Assembly (NCBI RefSeq): GCF_031846585.1
Contig: NZ_JAVRHK010000001.1
Location: 464,606 to 528,605 of the forward strand
Direction of reading: 5' to 3'
Source: Autumnicola musiva
GTDB lineage: Bacteria; Bacteroidota; Bacteroidia; Flavobacteriales; Flavobacteriaceae
Length of the DNA: 64,000 bases
Made by a program: the position numbers and the translations under genes. Below the pieces are notes generated by a model. That model searched no databases and was not told the DNA's origin. It saw only the letters and a list, made by a program, of their open reading frames with translations. Of the stretch, positions 35,630 through 44,631 are shown piece by piece (positions within the stretch are counted from its first letter, which is position 1; each line of letters starts with the position of its first letter).

Positions 35630-36523
35630 ATGGAGAAAAATATTGTTGCTGTTGATATAGGTGCAACCAAAATTCACATTGGAATTGTGCGGGGTTCCCA
35701 TATTGTGAAAGAAGTGAAATTCCCCACTAATGCCGGCACTTCAAAAGAAGATATTGTAAACAACCTGATTAGGGGAATAGAATCGCTGGAGGTAAAAGAC
35801 TTTCAGGGAATTGGAATTGGCGTGCCGGGACTGGTGGATGAAAAGCAGGGAATTGTTTACGATCTTGTAAATATAGCTTCGTGGAAAGAGGTGCATTTAA
35901 AGAAATACCTGCAAGATCATTTTCATAAACCTGTTAGGATTACTAATGATGCCAATGTATTTGCATTGGGAGAAAAAATATTTGGGCAGGGTAGTAGATT
36001 TCAAAATATAGTTGGCATAACTATGGGAACTGGCTTTGGTACGGGAATAATAGCAAATAACCGGCTTTATTCCGGAAGTTTTTCCAGCGCCGGAGAACTG
36101 GGAAGCATTCCTTATCTGGACGCCACTATTGAAGATTATTGCAGCGGAAAATTTTTTAAAAATCAGTATCAGATTAGTGGAAAAGAAGTTTTTGAAAGGG
36201 CAGAAGAAGGAGATAAGCTTTGCAGGGATATTTTAAATGAATTTGGAAAGCAACTGGGGAATGCCGTAAAGATCCTTCTTTTTATACTTTCTCCTGAAGC
36301 TATTTTTCTTGGAGGATCGGTAAGCAGGTCTTTTAAATATTTTGAAGATGAACTTCAAAAATCTATTAGTACTTTTCCATTCAAAAAGGTATTGAACAAA
36401 CTGGTGCTTCAACCTTCAGAAATGTCAAATGTGGCAATTTTGGGTGCTGCAGCCCTCATTGTTTCCGAACTATCTGAAGAAAAAATATCCGCTCCAAAAG
36501 TCAAAAAAGAAATTATATCCTAA
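35630..36523 (+). CDS. ROK-family sugar kinase (candidate amino-sugar kinase)
   Basis: A 297-residue ROK kinase. It has the phosphate motif DIGATK at 9-14, the catalytic Asp 107 in NDAN, and GITMGTGFGTG. The zinc site of classic ROK proteins is absent: the GExGH motif reads GELGS with Ser at 159, and the CxCGxxGC cluster is reduced to Cys 171. In the context of MFS transporter and MurQ, it probably phosphorylates MurNAc or GlcNAc to a 6-phosphate (inference). A longer start at 35567 is possible. The next gene starts 16 bases after its stop. Confidence 0.82.
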   Translation: MEKNIVAVDIGATKIHIGIVRGSHIVKEVKFPTNAGTSKEDIVNNLIRGIESLEVKDFQGIGIGVPGLVDEKQGIVYDLVNIASWKEVHLKKYLQDHFHKPVRITNDANVFALGEKIFGQGSRFQNIVGITMGTGFGTGIIANNRLYSGSFSSAGELGSIPYLDATIEDYCSGKFFKNQYQISGKEVFERAEEGDKLCRDILNEFGKQLGNAVKILLFILSPEAIFLGGSVSRSFKYFEDELQKSISTFPFKKVLNKLVLQPSEMSNVAILGAAALIVSELSEEKISAPKVKKEIIS

Positions 36524-36539
36524 AAATTAATTCTCAAAA

Positions 36540-37799
36540 ATGGCAAATTCAGTCGCAACAGAAAATGGTAAGCCTTCCCAAACCAATGGAAATACCGGTC
36601 GCTCCATAATTATAATTGGAGCTTTATTTTTCATCTTCGGATTCGTTACCTGGCTCAATGCCCTATTGATCCCTTACCTCAAGATTGCCTGTGAGCTTAC
36701 CACTTTTCAGTCTTACTTTGTGACTTTTGCTTTTTATATAGCCTACGTGGTCATGGCACCGGTTTCTACCAGAACGCTTAATTACTTCGGATTTAAAAAA
36801 GGAATGTCGGTTGCGCTTATTTTAATGGCTGTAGGCGCACTCCTATTCATTCCGGCTGCAATTACGCGGTTTTATCCGCTTTTCCTTACCGGGCTTTTCA
36901 TTATGGGTAGCGGACTGGCAGTTTTACAGACCGCTTCCAATCCTTATGTGACTATTGTAGGCCCCGCTGAAAGTGCGGCGAAGCGGATAAGTATTATGGG
37001 AATTTGTAATAAGCTGGCAGGGGCGGCTGCTCCTATTATCATTGGTTTTTTTCTTCAGCTGGAAAAAGCTGAAGAACTTGCGGGAACCACCAATGAAGCT
37101 GCTCTTGATGAGATGGCGCTAAGAGTTATTCCTCCATACATAGGGATAATTGTTGTGCTGCTTATTCTGGCCTTTTGGGTGTACAAATCAAGCCTTCCGG
37201 AAGTTGAGGCAGAAGAAGATGATGAGAATGCTGTTAAGACGAAGAAAAAGGTTACAGATTATCCACACGCCATTCTTGGGGTAGTTACTCTTTTTATTTA
37301 CGTAGGCGTTGAAGTAATTGCTGCCGATACTATTATTGATTATGGCATTTTTCAGGGATTTGACTTTGAAACAGCTAAAAGTTTTCCAACAGGTACGATG
37401 GTATCGATGATTGTGGGTTACCTCATAGGTATTGTAGCCATTCCTAAATATATAAAGCAAGAAGATGCCTTAAAAGTGTGTGCTCTTCTGGGAGTTGTTT
37501 TTACGCTTATTGCCATCTTCACTTCAGGATTTATATCTGTAGCTTTTATTGCCCTGCTGGGATTGGCAAATTCCCTTATGTGGCCCGCTATATGGCCTTT
37601 AGCTTTGGCAGATGTGGGAAAACTCACAAAAAAAGTTTCTTCCCTCCTTGTTATGGGGATCGCAGGGGGAGCTGTTATACCATTATCCTACGGAGGTTTG
37701 GCAGGAGTGTGGGACAAACAGGAAGCTTACTGGATTGTTGTGCCCCTATATTTATTTATCCTTTACTATGCCACCGCAGGCCATAAAATTAGGGCATAA
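36540..37799 (+). CDS. MFS sugar transporter (FucP/NagP-like)
   Basis: A 419-residue major facilitator with about 12 membrane helices, and the FucP-type start (GALFFIFGFVTWLNALLIPYL). The conserved NPY segment (QTASNPYVT) and the C-terminal half match the sugar:proton symporters of the FucP/NagP group. Its position between a ROK kinase and MurQ makes MurNAc or GlcNAc the likely cargo, as in the murT-murK-murQ operon of Tannerella forsythia. This is an inference. Confidence 0.88.
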   Translation: MANSVATENGKPSQTNGNTGRSIIIIGALFFIFGFVTWLNALLIPYLKIACELTTFQSYFVTFAFYIAYVVMAPVSTRTLNYFGFKKGMSVALILMAVGALLFIPAAITRFYPLFLTGLFIMGSGLAVLQTASNPYVTIVGPAESAAKRISIMGICNKLAGAAAPIIIGFFLQLEKAEELAGTTNEAALDEMALRVIPPYIGIIVVLLILAFWVYKSSLPEVEAEEDDENAVKTKKKVTDYPHAILGVVTLFIYVGVEVIAADTIIDYGIFQGFDFETAKSFPTGTMVSMIVGYLIGIVAIPKYIKQEDALKVCALLGVVFTLIAIFTSGFISVAFIALLGLANSLMWPAIWPLALADVGKLTKKVSSLLVMGIAGGAVIPLSYGGLAGVWDKQEAYWIVVPLYLFILYYATAGHKIRA

Positions 37800-37943
37800 A
37801 GCTCAAAAAAGAGAGGGTTATAATAATATCCGATTTTAAAGGTGCTCAAATGAAATTAAGAAACTTCATGGTGCTGTTTTATCAGATTTTAATCTTAATT
37901 CTAAATTTTAAACTATTTTAGATAATTTTATCCGCTGAATTGA

Positions 37944-37963
37944 TCCTCAAAACAAATTGAGGA
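37944..37963 (+). promoter_or_regulatory. hairpin directly upstream of murQ
   Basis: A 7-base-pair perfect stem (37944-37950 with 37957-37963) with a 6-base A-rich loop ends where an in-frame ATG (37964) begins, 18 bases before the favoured murQ start. It could affect translation initiation or be a regulator site. Confidence 0.35.
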
Positions 37964-37981
37964 ATGATATTATATTTTAAA

Positions 37982-38797
37982 ATGGAAAAAAAATTTACCG
38001 ATACCGAGGAAAATTCCAGGTATGATGATTTGGAGAAAATGAGCACCGAAGCCCTTTTAAATAATATAAATAAGGAAGATAAAACAGTTGCTGAAAGTGT
38101 TGAAAAACAAATTCCGGAAATGGAGGCCCTCGTGGATGAGGTTGCGTCCAAGATGAAGACTGGTGGCAGGCTTTTCTATATAGGCGCTGGAACTAGCGGA
38201 AGATTAGGTGTACTCGATGCATCGGAATGTCCGCCAACATTTGGAGTTTCAGATCATATGGTAATAGGTTTGATTGCCGGCGGGGATATCGCCCTAAGGA
38301 ATGCAGTGGAAAATGCTGAAGATGATTTGGAGCAGGCCTGGAAAGATCTTCAGGAATATGATATTTCAGAAAATGACGTTTTAATAGGAATTGCGGCTTC
38401 TGGAAGCACCCCTTATGTAATAGGAGGTATAAAAAAAGCCCGGGAATATGGAATTTCTACCGGTTGTATAACCTGCAGCTCTAACAGTCCATTAGCAGAA
38501 GTTTCTGAATTTCCCATAGAAGTAATTACAGGTCCTGAATTTGTAACAGGAAGTACAAGAATGAAAGCCGGAACAGCGCAAAAAATGGTTTTGAATATGA
38601 TTTCTACCAGCGTGATGATAAAATTGGGGAAGATAAAGGGCAATAAAATGGTAGATATGCAACTCTCCAATAAGAAGCTGGTTGGTCGTGGTACCCGAAT
38701 GATTATGGAAGAATTAAATATTGATGAGGCTGAAGCCGCTCGATTACTTCAACAATACGGTAGTGTAAGAGAAGTTATTGCCCATTATCAACTTTAA
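37982..38797 (+). CDS. murQ: N-acetylmuramic acid 6-phosphate etherase
   Basis: MurQ cleaves the lactyl ether of MurNAc-6-phosphate, giving GlcNAc-6-phosphate and D-lactate. The 271-residue protein has the SIS domain signature LFYIGAGTSGRLGVLDASECPPTFG and the AASGSTPYVIGG stretch with the conserved active-site Glu region (EDDLEQAW). Length is a little below the E. coli enzyme. It is the central enzyme for the murein catabolic logic of this region. An ATG at 37964 is a possible alternative start. Confidence 0.97.
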   Translation: MEKKFTDTEENSRYDDLEKMSTEALLNNINKEDKTVAESVEKQIPEMEALVDEVASKMKTGGRLFYIGAGTSGRLGVLDASECPPTFGVSDHMVIGLIAGGDIALRNAVENAEDDLEQAWKDLQEYDISENDVLIGIAASGSTPYVIGGIKKAREYGISTGCITCSSNSPLAEVSEFPIEVITGPEFVTGSTRMKAGTAQKMVLNMISTSVMIKLGKIKGNKMVDMQLSNKKLVGRGTRMIMEELNIDEAEAARLLQQYGSVREVIAHYQL

Positions 38798-38909
38798 TAA
38801 CAAGGATTTCCGACCGATTTAAAGCTCGGCAAAGTTGGGAGCTCGAAAAGGAACAGGATATTTAATTATCTGAATATCAATTTATTTTGCTAGCATTTAT
38901 AAATTAGAT

Positions 38910-38928
38910 TACCGGTTAGAAACCGGTA
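38910..38928. terminator. hairpin between murQ and the DeoR gene
   Basis: TACCGGTT/AACCGGTA with loop AGA is a perfect 8-base-pair stem, with a T-run 8 bases on. It lies between the convergent murQ and DeoR genes and probably ends one or both transcripts. Confidence 0.6.
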
Positions 38929-38947
38929 TTGAGATCTTTTTATTCTA

Positions 38948-39703
38948 TCATAATAAAGTTAAACCGTGTTTAGCATAATTTTCAAGATAATGTGAGTCAG
39001 GTTCTAATTCAGTGATCAAGGTATCTACGGCATTTATTTCACAAATTTTAAACCGGTTAGATGTATTTAATTTTTTGGAGATGGTAAGAGAGACCAATCT
39101 CTTGGAAGCTTTTATCATCGCCTTTTTCATTTGGGCAATCTCCCAGTCAATTTCTGTAATACCCTTCTCAATATCCATATAGCCGGTACCTAAGAAACAG
39201 ATGTCTGCCGTAATTTCAGACAGCATATTTATTGAACTTCCTCCTATAGCCAGTTGCGAGCCCTGGGATAATTTTCCGCCAATAAGATGCACCTCAATGT
39301 TTTTTGATGCGTTGTTTAATAACTCAACAGCCATTGGCAGGCTGGGAGTGAAAAGTGTAAGTTCCATTTTTTTTGGAAGCAATTTTGCCAATTCCAGGTT
39401 TGTTGAACCGCCGCTAATCAGGATTACATCCCCGTGGTTTAAAAGGGAAATTCCTTTCCTGGCAATAATAGATTTATTCTCATATTCATAAATTTCCCTG
39501 CTTTGGTCTGAATGAATATTAAATCCATTTGAAACCGCTCCACCATGAACCTTTTTTAGATTATCAGATTTATCCAGTTCTATAAGATCTCTGCGCACTG
39601 TGTCCATGGAAACATTCAGTATATGAGCCAGGTCGCTTAAGAGTACCCTGTTGTGCATATGAACTTCATTTAATATTATTTGATGGCGTTCTGATTTCCT
39701 CAT
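38948..39703 (-). CDS. DeoR/GlpR-family transcription regulator
   Basis: A 251-residue regulator with an N-terminal helix-turn-helix (residues about 5-55, LSDLAHILNVSMDTVRRDL) and the DeoR sugar-phosphate sensor domain (GGSTNLELAKLLP and ADICFLGTGYMD). Such proteins repress sugar catabolism operons until the sugar-phosphate accumulates. It lies between murQ and the susC/susD pair and is divergent from susC, so it probably controls this locus. Confidence 0.9.
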   Translation of the reverse strand: MRKSERHQIILNEVHMHNRVLLSDLAHILNVSMDTVRRDLIELDKSDNLKKVHGGAVSNGFNIHSDQSREIYEYENKSIIARKGISLLNHGDVILISGGSTNLELAKLLPKKMELTLFTPSLPMAVELLNNASKNIEVHLIGGKLSQGSQLAIGGSSINMLSEITADICFLGTGYMDIEKGITEIDWEIAQMKKAMIKASKRLVSLTISKKLNTSNRFKICEINAVDTLITELEPDSHYLENYAKHGLTLL

Positions 39704-39877
39704 ATAATTATTTTGATATTTCTCTAAGCTAATTATAATGTTAAATTTTTTTGATGCAATCCCACTTTAAGAGATCAATAATTATTTTTCAAAATAATAA
39801 AAATGCAATAAAAACCTGCAGTTTTAAATTTAGTAATAGTAATAATCGCATAATAAGGAATTATTTGCAGCTTTAAA

Positions 39878-39908
39878 TTGCTTTTAATCAATTAATATAA
39901 TAAGTTTG
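39878..39908 (+). promoter_or_regulatory. promoter of susC/susD
   Basis: TTG (39878-39880), 20 bases, and TAAGTTTG (39901-39908) fit both Bacteroidota elements, giving a leader of about 25 bases. The 195-base region between DeoR and this promoter is where operator sites would be expected; I could not define one. Confidence 0.65.
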
Positions 39909-39936
39909 TTTGGATACTAATTGTTAACGGAATATT

Positions 39937-42900
39937 ATGAAAAAAAAATTACGTAACTCAATTTTGTTAATTCTGTTATTGTTTTCGGTGCAGGTATGGG
40001 CACAGCAGCGGGAAATAGCAGGAACGGTGGTAGATGAAGAAGGTGTGCCTTTACCAGGTGTGAATGTATTAGTAAAAAATACTACCACAGGAACAGTTAC
40101 CGATTTTGATGGAAATTTTAGGCTCGAGGTTCCAGATAAGGATAATACCATCCTGGTTTTTTCCTCTATAGGATTTGCTGAACAGGAAATCATGATTGGC
40201 GAAAAAAACAATTTCAACATTTCCATGGCAGTAGATACCGAAAGCCTTAATGAAGTAATTGTTACCTCTTTTGGTATCGAAAGAAATAAAAAATCCCTGG
40301 GATATGCCATTCAGGATATTAAAACTGAGGAACTCCAGGAAGGAAATCAAAAGAATATAGTTAGTGGGCTACAGGGTAAGGTAGCCGGGGTTTCTATTAC
40401 TAATTCAGGTGGAGCTCCAGGTTCTTCTGCAAGTATTTATTTAAGAGGGGGTACCTCAATTACAGGAAATAACGAGCCATTATTTGTTATAGATGGTGTC
40501 CCAATGGATAATTCCACAGGTGCCAGCACCTCTGTTCCAAGTATTAACCGGGCTGCCGACTTAAATCCTGAAGACATAGAAAGCATTTCAGTCCTTAAAG
40601 GGCCTGCCGCTGCAGCATTATATGGGATTCAGGCTTCTAACGGAGCGATAGTGATTACCACCAAAAATGGAAAACCAGGAGTAAGCAGCATAACCTATTC
40701 AGGAACTTTTTCTGTTGATAATATTTTGGGAACACCAGATGTTCAGCAGGTATATGGCCAGGGCCAGCAGGTTTTAAGTACCGATGGGTTTAGTTATGTT
40801 ACAGAATCTGAATTTAGCTGGGGTCCGGAGGTACCTTCAGGAGAGCAGGTTTATGACCATATTGATAATTTTTATCAAACCGCCTTTACCCAGGATCATA
40901 ACGTAAGCTATTCCGGCGGTACTGAGAAAGGTACTATGTATCTTTCCATTGGTGATTTATCCCAGGATGGCGTTATAGAAGGTACGGGATATGATAAAAC
41001 TTCCTTTAAAATAAATACATCCTCAAATGTTACAGATGATTTAACTGTAGGCGCATCTGCTAACTATATTGTAACAGAGATTGAAAATACGCGCCAGGGA
41101 AGTGTCTCCGGGAGTAGTTTTAATAGTTTATTATCTTACCCTGTAAATGTAGATATTACCGATTATTTAGATGCGGGTGGTTCTCAATCAACATTTTATA
41201 ACAATCAGCAATTTGATAATCCATACTGGAGTTTAGCCAATAGCCCTAATAACAATAAAGTTAATCGTTTATTGGGTATTTTAAACGTGAGCTATAATTT
41301 CTTAGATGATTTTAATATCTCATATAAGCTTGGTACAGATTATTACAGAGAATTTAATAAAAGAGTTATAGGTGAAGGTTCTCTTATTGAAAATAGATCG
41401 GATGGTTATATTGACCAGTCTGAAAGAGAATTTAGGAGAACTACTTCCAATTTAATTTTGCGTTATACCAAAGACATAACAGAAGACTTTGGGGTAGAGG
41501 CCTTAATAGGGAATACGGTGGAAGACGAAAAAAATCATTATATTTTTACCTATGGTGACGGTTTTTTAGCACCCGGTATAATCTCTATAAATAATGTAGC
41601 CCAGGAAGATCAAAGTGTAACAGAAACAATCTTAAGAAGAAGAAACATAGGGGTTTTTGGAGAATTGAAATTAGCGTATCGTGACGCATTATTTTTAAAT
41701 TTTACAGGTAGAAATGACTGGACTTCAACTTTACCAAAGTCAGATTGGTCTTTCTTCTACCCATCGGTTGGGGGATCTGCAATAATCACAGAATTATTTG
41801 AGCAAAATGGTAATGACATTACTTCAGATAATGGGTTATCTTATCTAAAATTAAGAGCAACATATGCTCAGGCTGGAAAAGATGCGCTAACACCTGGTTT
41901 ATTACAAACCCTTATAAGTACCAATATTAACCCACTGGCAAGTTCTGCTTATAGTTTTAATGGGGTAGATGTTGGTAACCCGGAATTAAAACCTGAATTT
42001 ACCGATACCTATGAAGTAGGTTTTGATGCCCGTTTTTTTCAGAATAGAATAAGCTTGGATTTTGGTCTTTACTATACTAAATCTACAGATCAGATATTAC
42101 GGGATATTAGAGTACCTCCATCCTCGGGAACGTTTTATTCAACTTTAAATAATGATGGAGAGATTGAAAATAAAGGTCTTGAAGCCTTACTAACAGCCAG
42201 CATATTTCCAAGAGAAAATGAGTTCCAATGGGATATGACCTATAATCTTGGTATGAATAAGAATGAAGTTTTGGGCCTTCCGGGGCAGTTAGATGAGGTT
42301 TATTTATCTGATTCCTGGGCGTTTGGCAATAATGCTGCCGGTGCAGCCATTTTAGGGGGTTCTCTTTTTGGTTTAAGGGGTTACCGTGCCGTGAGAAATG
42401 ATACCGGAGAACTGGTAATTGGATCCGACGGCTTTCCGCAGCTGGAAACTGTGGTATTTGAAGATGTAAACAGGTTGCCGGACTGGACCTTGGGAATTAC
42501 CAATTCCTTCTCTTATAAAAACTTTAATCTTCGCTTTTTACTGGATCTTGTACAGGGACAGGATGCCTATAATGCTACTAAATCTGCTTTGGCTTATTAT
42601 GGTTTGGCGGAAGAAACGCTTAACAGAAATTCTGAGGGCACACGGGTAGTGGAGGGCGTTATGGCAGATGGTAGCCCCAATACAACAGTAGTTTCAGAAA
42701 TGGACTATTATCAACAATATTATTCCCAGGATGCGGAGAATTTTATAGAGGATGCTTCTTTCACCAGGCTTAGGTATGCAACCTTAACTTATAACCTGCC
42801 ATCAAATTTATTAGATAGACTTAACATTGCTTCCGCTCAAATTTCAGTTACCGGTAGGAATTTATTTACCATAACCGATTATTCCGGGGTTGATCCTGAA

Positions 42901-43008
42901 GTAAATACTTTTGGTGCGGGAATTCAAGGAGCAGGTTCAGTAGGAATAGATAATCTGGGAACTCCAAATACCAGGGGATTTGATTTAGGATTAAGATTTA
43001 AATTTTAG
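39937..43008 (+). CDS. SusC/RagA-type TonB-linked outer-membrane receptor
   Basis: A 1023-residue SusC-family receptor with signal peptide (ending VQVWAQQ), a CarboxypepD_reg-like domain (residues about 25-110), the plug (GLQGKVAGVSITNSGGAPG and FVIDGVPMD) and a TonB barrel. SusC partners bind and import oligosaccharide-like substrates. Murein fragments are the likely cargo from context, but other glycans cannot be ruled out. It starts a two-gene unit with the SusD gene 5 bases downstream and a terminator after it. Confidence 0.93.
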   Translation: MKKKLRNSILLILLLFSVQVWAQQREIAGTVVDEEGVPLPGVNVLVKNTTTGTVTDFDGNFRLEVPDKDNTILVFSSIGFAEQEIMIGEKNNFNISMAVDTESLNEVIVTSFGIERNKKSLGYAIQDIKTEELQEGNQKNIVSGLQGKVAGVSITNSGGAPGSSASIYLRGGTSITGNNEPLFVIDGVPMDNSTGASTSVPSINRAADLNPEDIESISVLKGPAAAALYGIQASNGAIVITTKNGKPGVSSITYSGTFSVDNILGTPDVQQVYGQGQQVLSTDGFSYVTESEFSWGPEVPSGEQVYDHIDNFYQTAFTQDHNVSYSGGTEKGTMYLSIGDLSQDGVIEGTGYDKTSFKINTSSNVTDDLTVGASANYIVTEIENTRQGSVSGSSFNSLLSYPVNVDITDYLDAGGSQSTFYNNQQFDNPYWSLANSPNNNKVNRLLGILNVSYNFLDDFNISYKLGTDYYREFNKRVIGEGSLIENRSDGYIDQSEREFRRTTSNLILRYTKDITEDFGVEALIGNTVEDEKNHYIFTYGDGFLAPGIISINNVAQEDQSVTETILRRRNIGVFGELKLAYRDALFLNFTGRNDWTSTLPKSDWSFFYPSVGGSAIITELFEQNGNDITSDNGLSYLKLRATYAQAGKDALTPGLLQTLISTNINPLASSAYSFNGVDVGNPELKPEFTDTYEVGFDARFFQNRISLDFGLYYTKSTDQILRDIRVPPSSGTFYSTLNNDGEIENKGLEALLTASIFPRENEFQWDMTYNLGMNKNEVLGLPGQLDEVYLSDSWAFGNNAAGAAILGGSLFGLRGYRAVRNDTGELVIGSDGFPQLETVVFEDVNRLPDWTLGITNSFSYKNFNLRFLLDLVQGQDAYNATKSALAYYGLAEETLNRNSEGTRVVEGVMADGSPNTTVVSEMDYYQQYYSQDAENFIEDASFTRLRYATLTYNLPSNLLDRLNIASAQISVTGRNLFTITDYSGVDPEVNTFGAGIQGAGSVGIDNLGTPNTRGFDLGLRFKF

Positions 43009-43013
43009 AAATT

Positions 43014-44516
43014 ATGAAGTATATATATAGATTCCTATGCCTTATAGGCATAATAGCAACCTTTAGTTGTGAAGACTATTTAGATGTAAATGATTCCGTA
43101 ACCAATCCAACAAATACAGGTTTGGCGCCACAGTACCGTATTGAAGGAGCTATAGAAAACACCGTAGCTACCGCACAATATCGTGGAATCCGGGAGGTAT
43201 TGGGAGTAGTACAATATGGTTCCCAAAATACCCCGGCATATTATTCAGAATCATGGAACACTTCTTTAACTACAGGTAGTTATTTTCTTTGGCAAAACGT
43301 ATATGTTTATGCATTACCAAATACTGCAGATTTAATTTATTTAGGAGAAGAATATAATTCCCCGCATTATACCGCAGTGGGTAAAATCCTTAGGGCATAC
43401 CTTTTTGGAATGGCTACAGATCAATATGGAGCTATTGTTACTTATGATAGTTATGATCCTGAAAGAACAATAGAATTGGAACCGGAATTTGTTTCTCAGC
43501 CTGAAGTTTATGAGCTGATATTTACACTTTTGGATGAAGCGCTTTCAGAACTGGATATGGAAAGTGAAATTTCATTAAATGCTGCAGAAGGGGATATTCT
43601 TTACAATGGAGATCTTGAGCAGTGGAAACGCTTTGCTTACTCCCTTAGAGCAAGATATTTAAATCATCTTATCAAAAAATCATCTGGCGAATTTGCTTAC
43701 GATCCACAGGCCGTTATAGAAGCTGCAGAAAATGGGTTCATTTCCAATCAGGATAATGCCTTAATTACGTACGGGGGAGGAAATGCTTCTAACGATAATC
43801 AACCATTTAGTGTGAATGGTTATGGTTCCACCAGATTCGATTACTTCTCTGAATTTTTTGTAGAGCTTTTAAAAGATCCATTAAATACGGAGAGCGAATT
43901 TAGAGATCCAAGATTACCTGTTATAGTTCCTGAGGCTGTTAATGGTGGTTACCAGGGTGTTGTTACAGGTGCCGGGGTAGAGAATGAGGAAGAAGAAGGT
44001 GATAATTATTCCGTTGGTTACGGGGGTTTTTATACTTCTCCCGATTCGCCTACTTATATGATGACATATAGCGAAGTTAAATTTATTGAAGCTGAAGCAA
44101 GGTTTAGAAATGGAGATGTAGCAGGTGCATATGCGGCTTATAAAACAGGAGTGGAAGCAGATCTTGAAAAATTAAATGTCCCTTCTGAAGAGATTTCAGG
44201 CTATTTAAACCAGATAGATGAAGAAATTGGTCAATCAAATTTTGGACTTTCTCAAATATTTGTGCAAAAATATATCGCCAATATGCTAAACCCTGAAACC
44301 TGGGTAGATTTTAGAAGAATGGATTATAACGATGAAATTTATCCCGGCCTTGAACGTCCGGAAAATGTAAACGTAAGCCTTTTCCCGGGGGAAGACGACT
44401 GGCTGGAAGCCATGATGTATGAATATAATGAAGAGGATCGTAACTATGAAAATATGCCAGATAATGATCCAGCTACCAGGCTTACCACACCATTATGGTG
44501 GGATACTGAAGAATAA
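43014..44516 (+). CDS. SusD/RagB-like lipoprotein
   Basis: A 500-residue SusD-like protein of the SusD-like_2 type (start MKYIYRFLCLIGIIATFSCEDYLDVND, with lipid Cys at 19). SusD proteins are surface lipoproteins that cap SusC and bind glycans. The gene is 5 bases after susC, as is usual. A terminator at 44536 separates the pair from the following genes. Confidence 0.92.
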   Translation: MKYIYRFLCLIGIIATFSCEDYLDVNDSVTNPTNTGLAPQYRIEGAIENTVATAQYRGIREVLGVVQYGSQNTPAYYSESWNTSLTTGSYFLWQNVYVYALPNTADLIYLGEEYNSPHYTAVGKILRAYLFGMATDQYGAIVTYDSYDPERTIELEPEFVSQPEVYELIFTLLDEALSELDMESEISLNAAEGDILYNGDLEQWKRFAYSLRARYLNHLIKKSSGEFAYDPQAVIEAAENGFISNQDNALITYGGGNASNDNQPFSVNGYGSTRFDYFSEFFVELLKDPLNTESEFRDPRLPVIVPEAVNGGYQGVVTGAGVENEEEEGDNYSVGYGGFYTSPDSPTYMMTYSEVKFIEAEARFRNGDVAGAYAAYKTGVEADLEKLNVPSEEISGYLNQIDEEIGQSNFGLSQIFVQKYIANMLNPETWVDFRRMDYNDEIYPGLERPENVNVSLFPGEDDWLEAMMYEYNEEDRNYENMPDNDPATRLTTPLWWDTEE

Positions 44517-44535
44517 AAATTTTTGAAGCTTTAAT

Positions 44536-44580
44536 AATCTGGAAAACCTGAATTTTTATATTGGGTTTTCCAGATTTTTC
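44536..44580 (+). terminator. terminator of the susC/susD unit
   Basis: A perfect 13-base-pair stem (44536-44548 with 44564-44576) with a 15-base loop, followed by a T-run. It lies 20 bases after the SusD-like stop. Confidence 0.88.
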
Positions 44581-44631
44581 TTTAAATAATCGCAGGCATT
44601 TTTCGTTATTAAGTTTTTACTTATTTATCTC

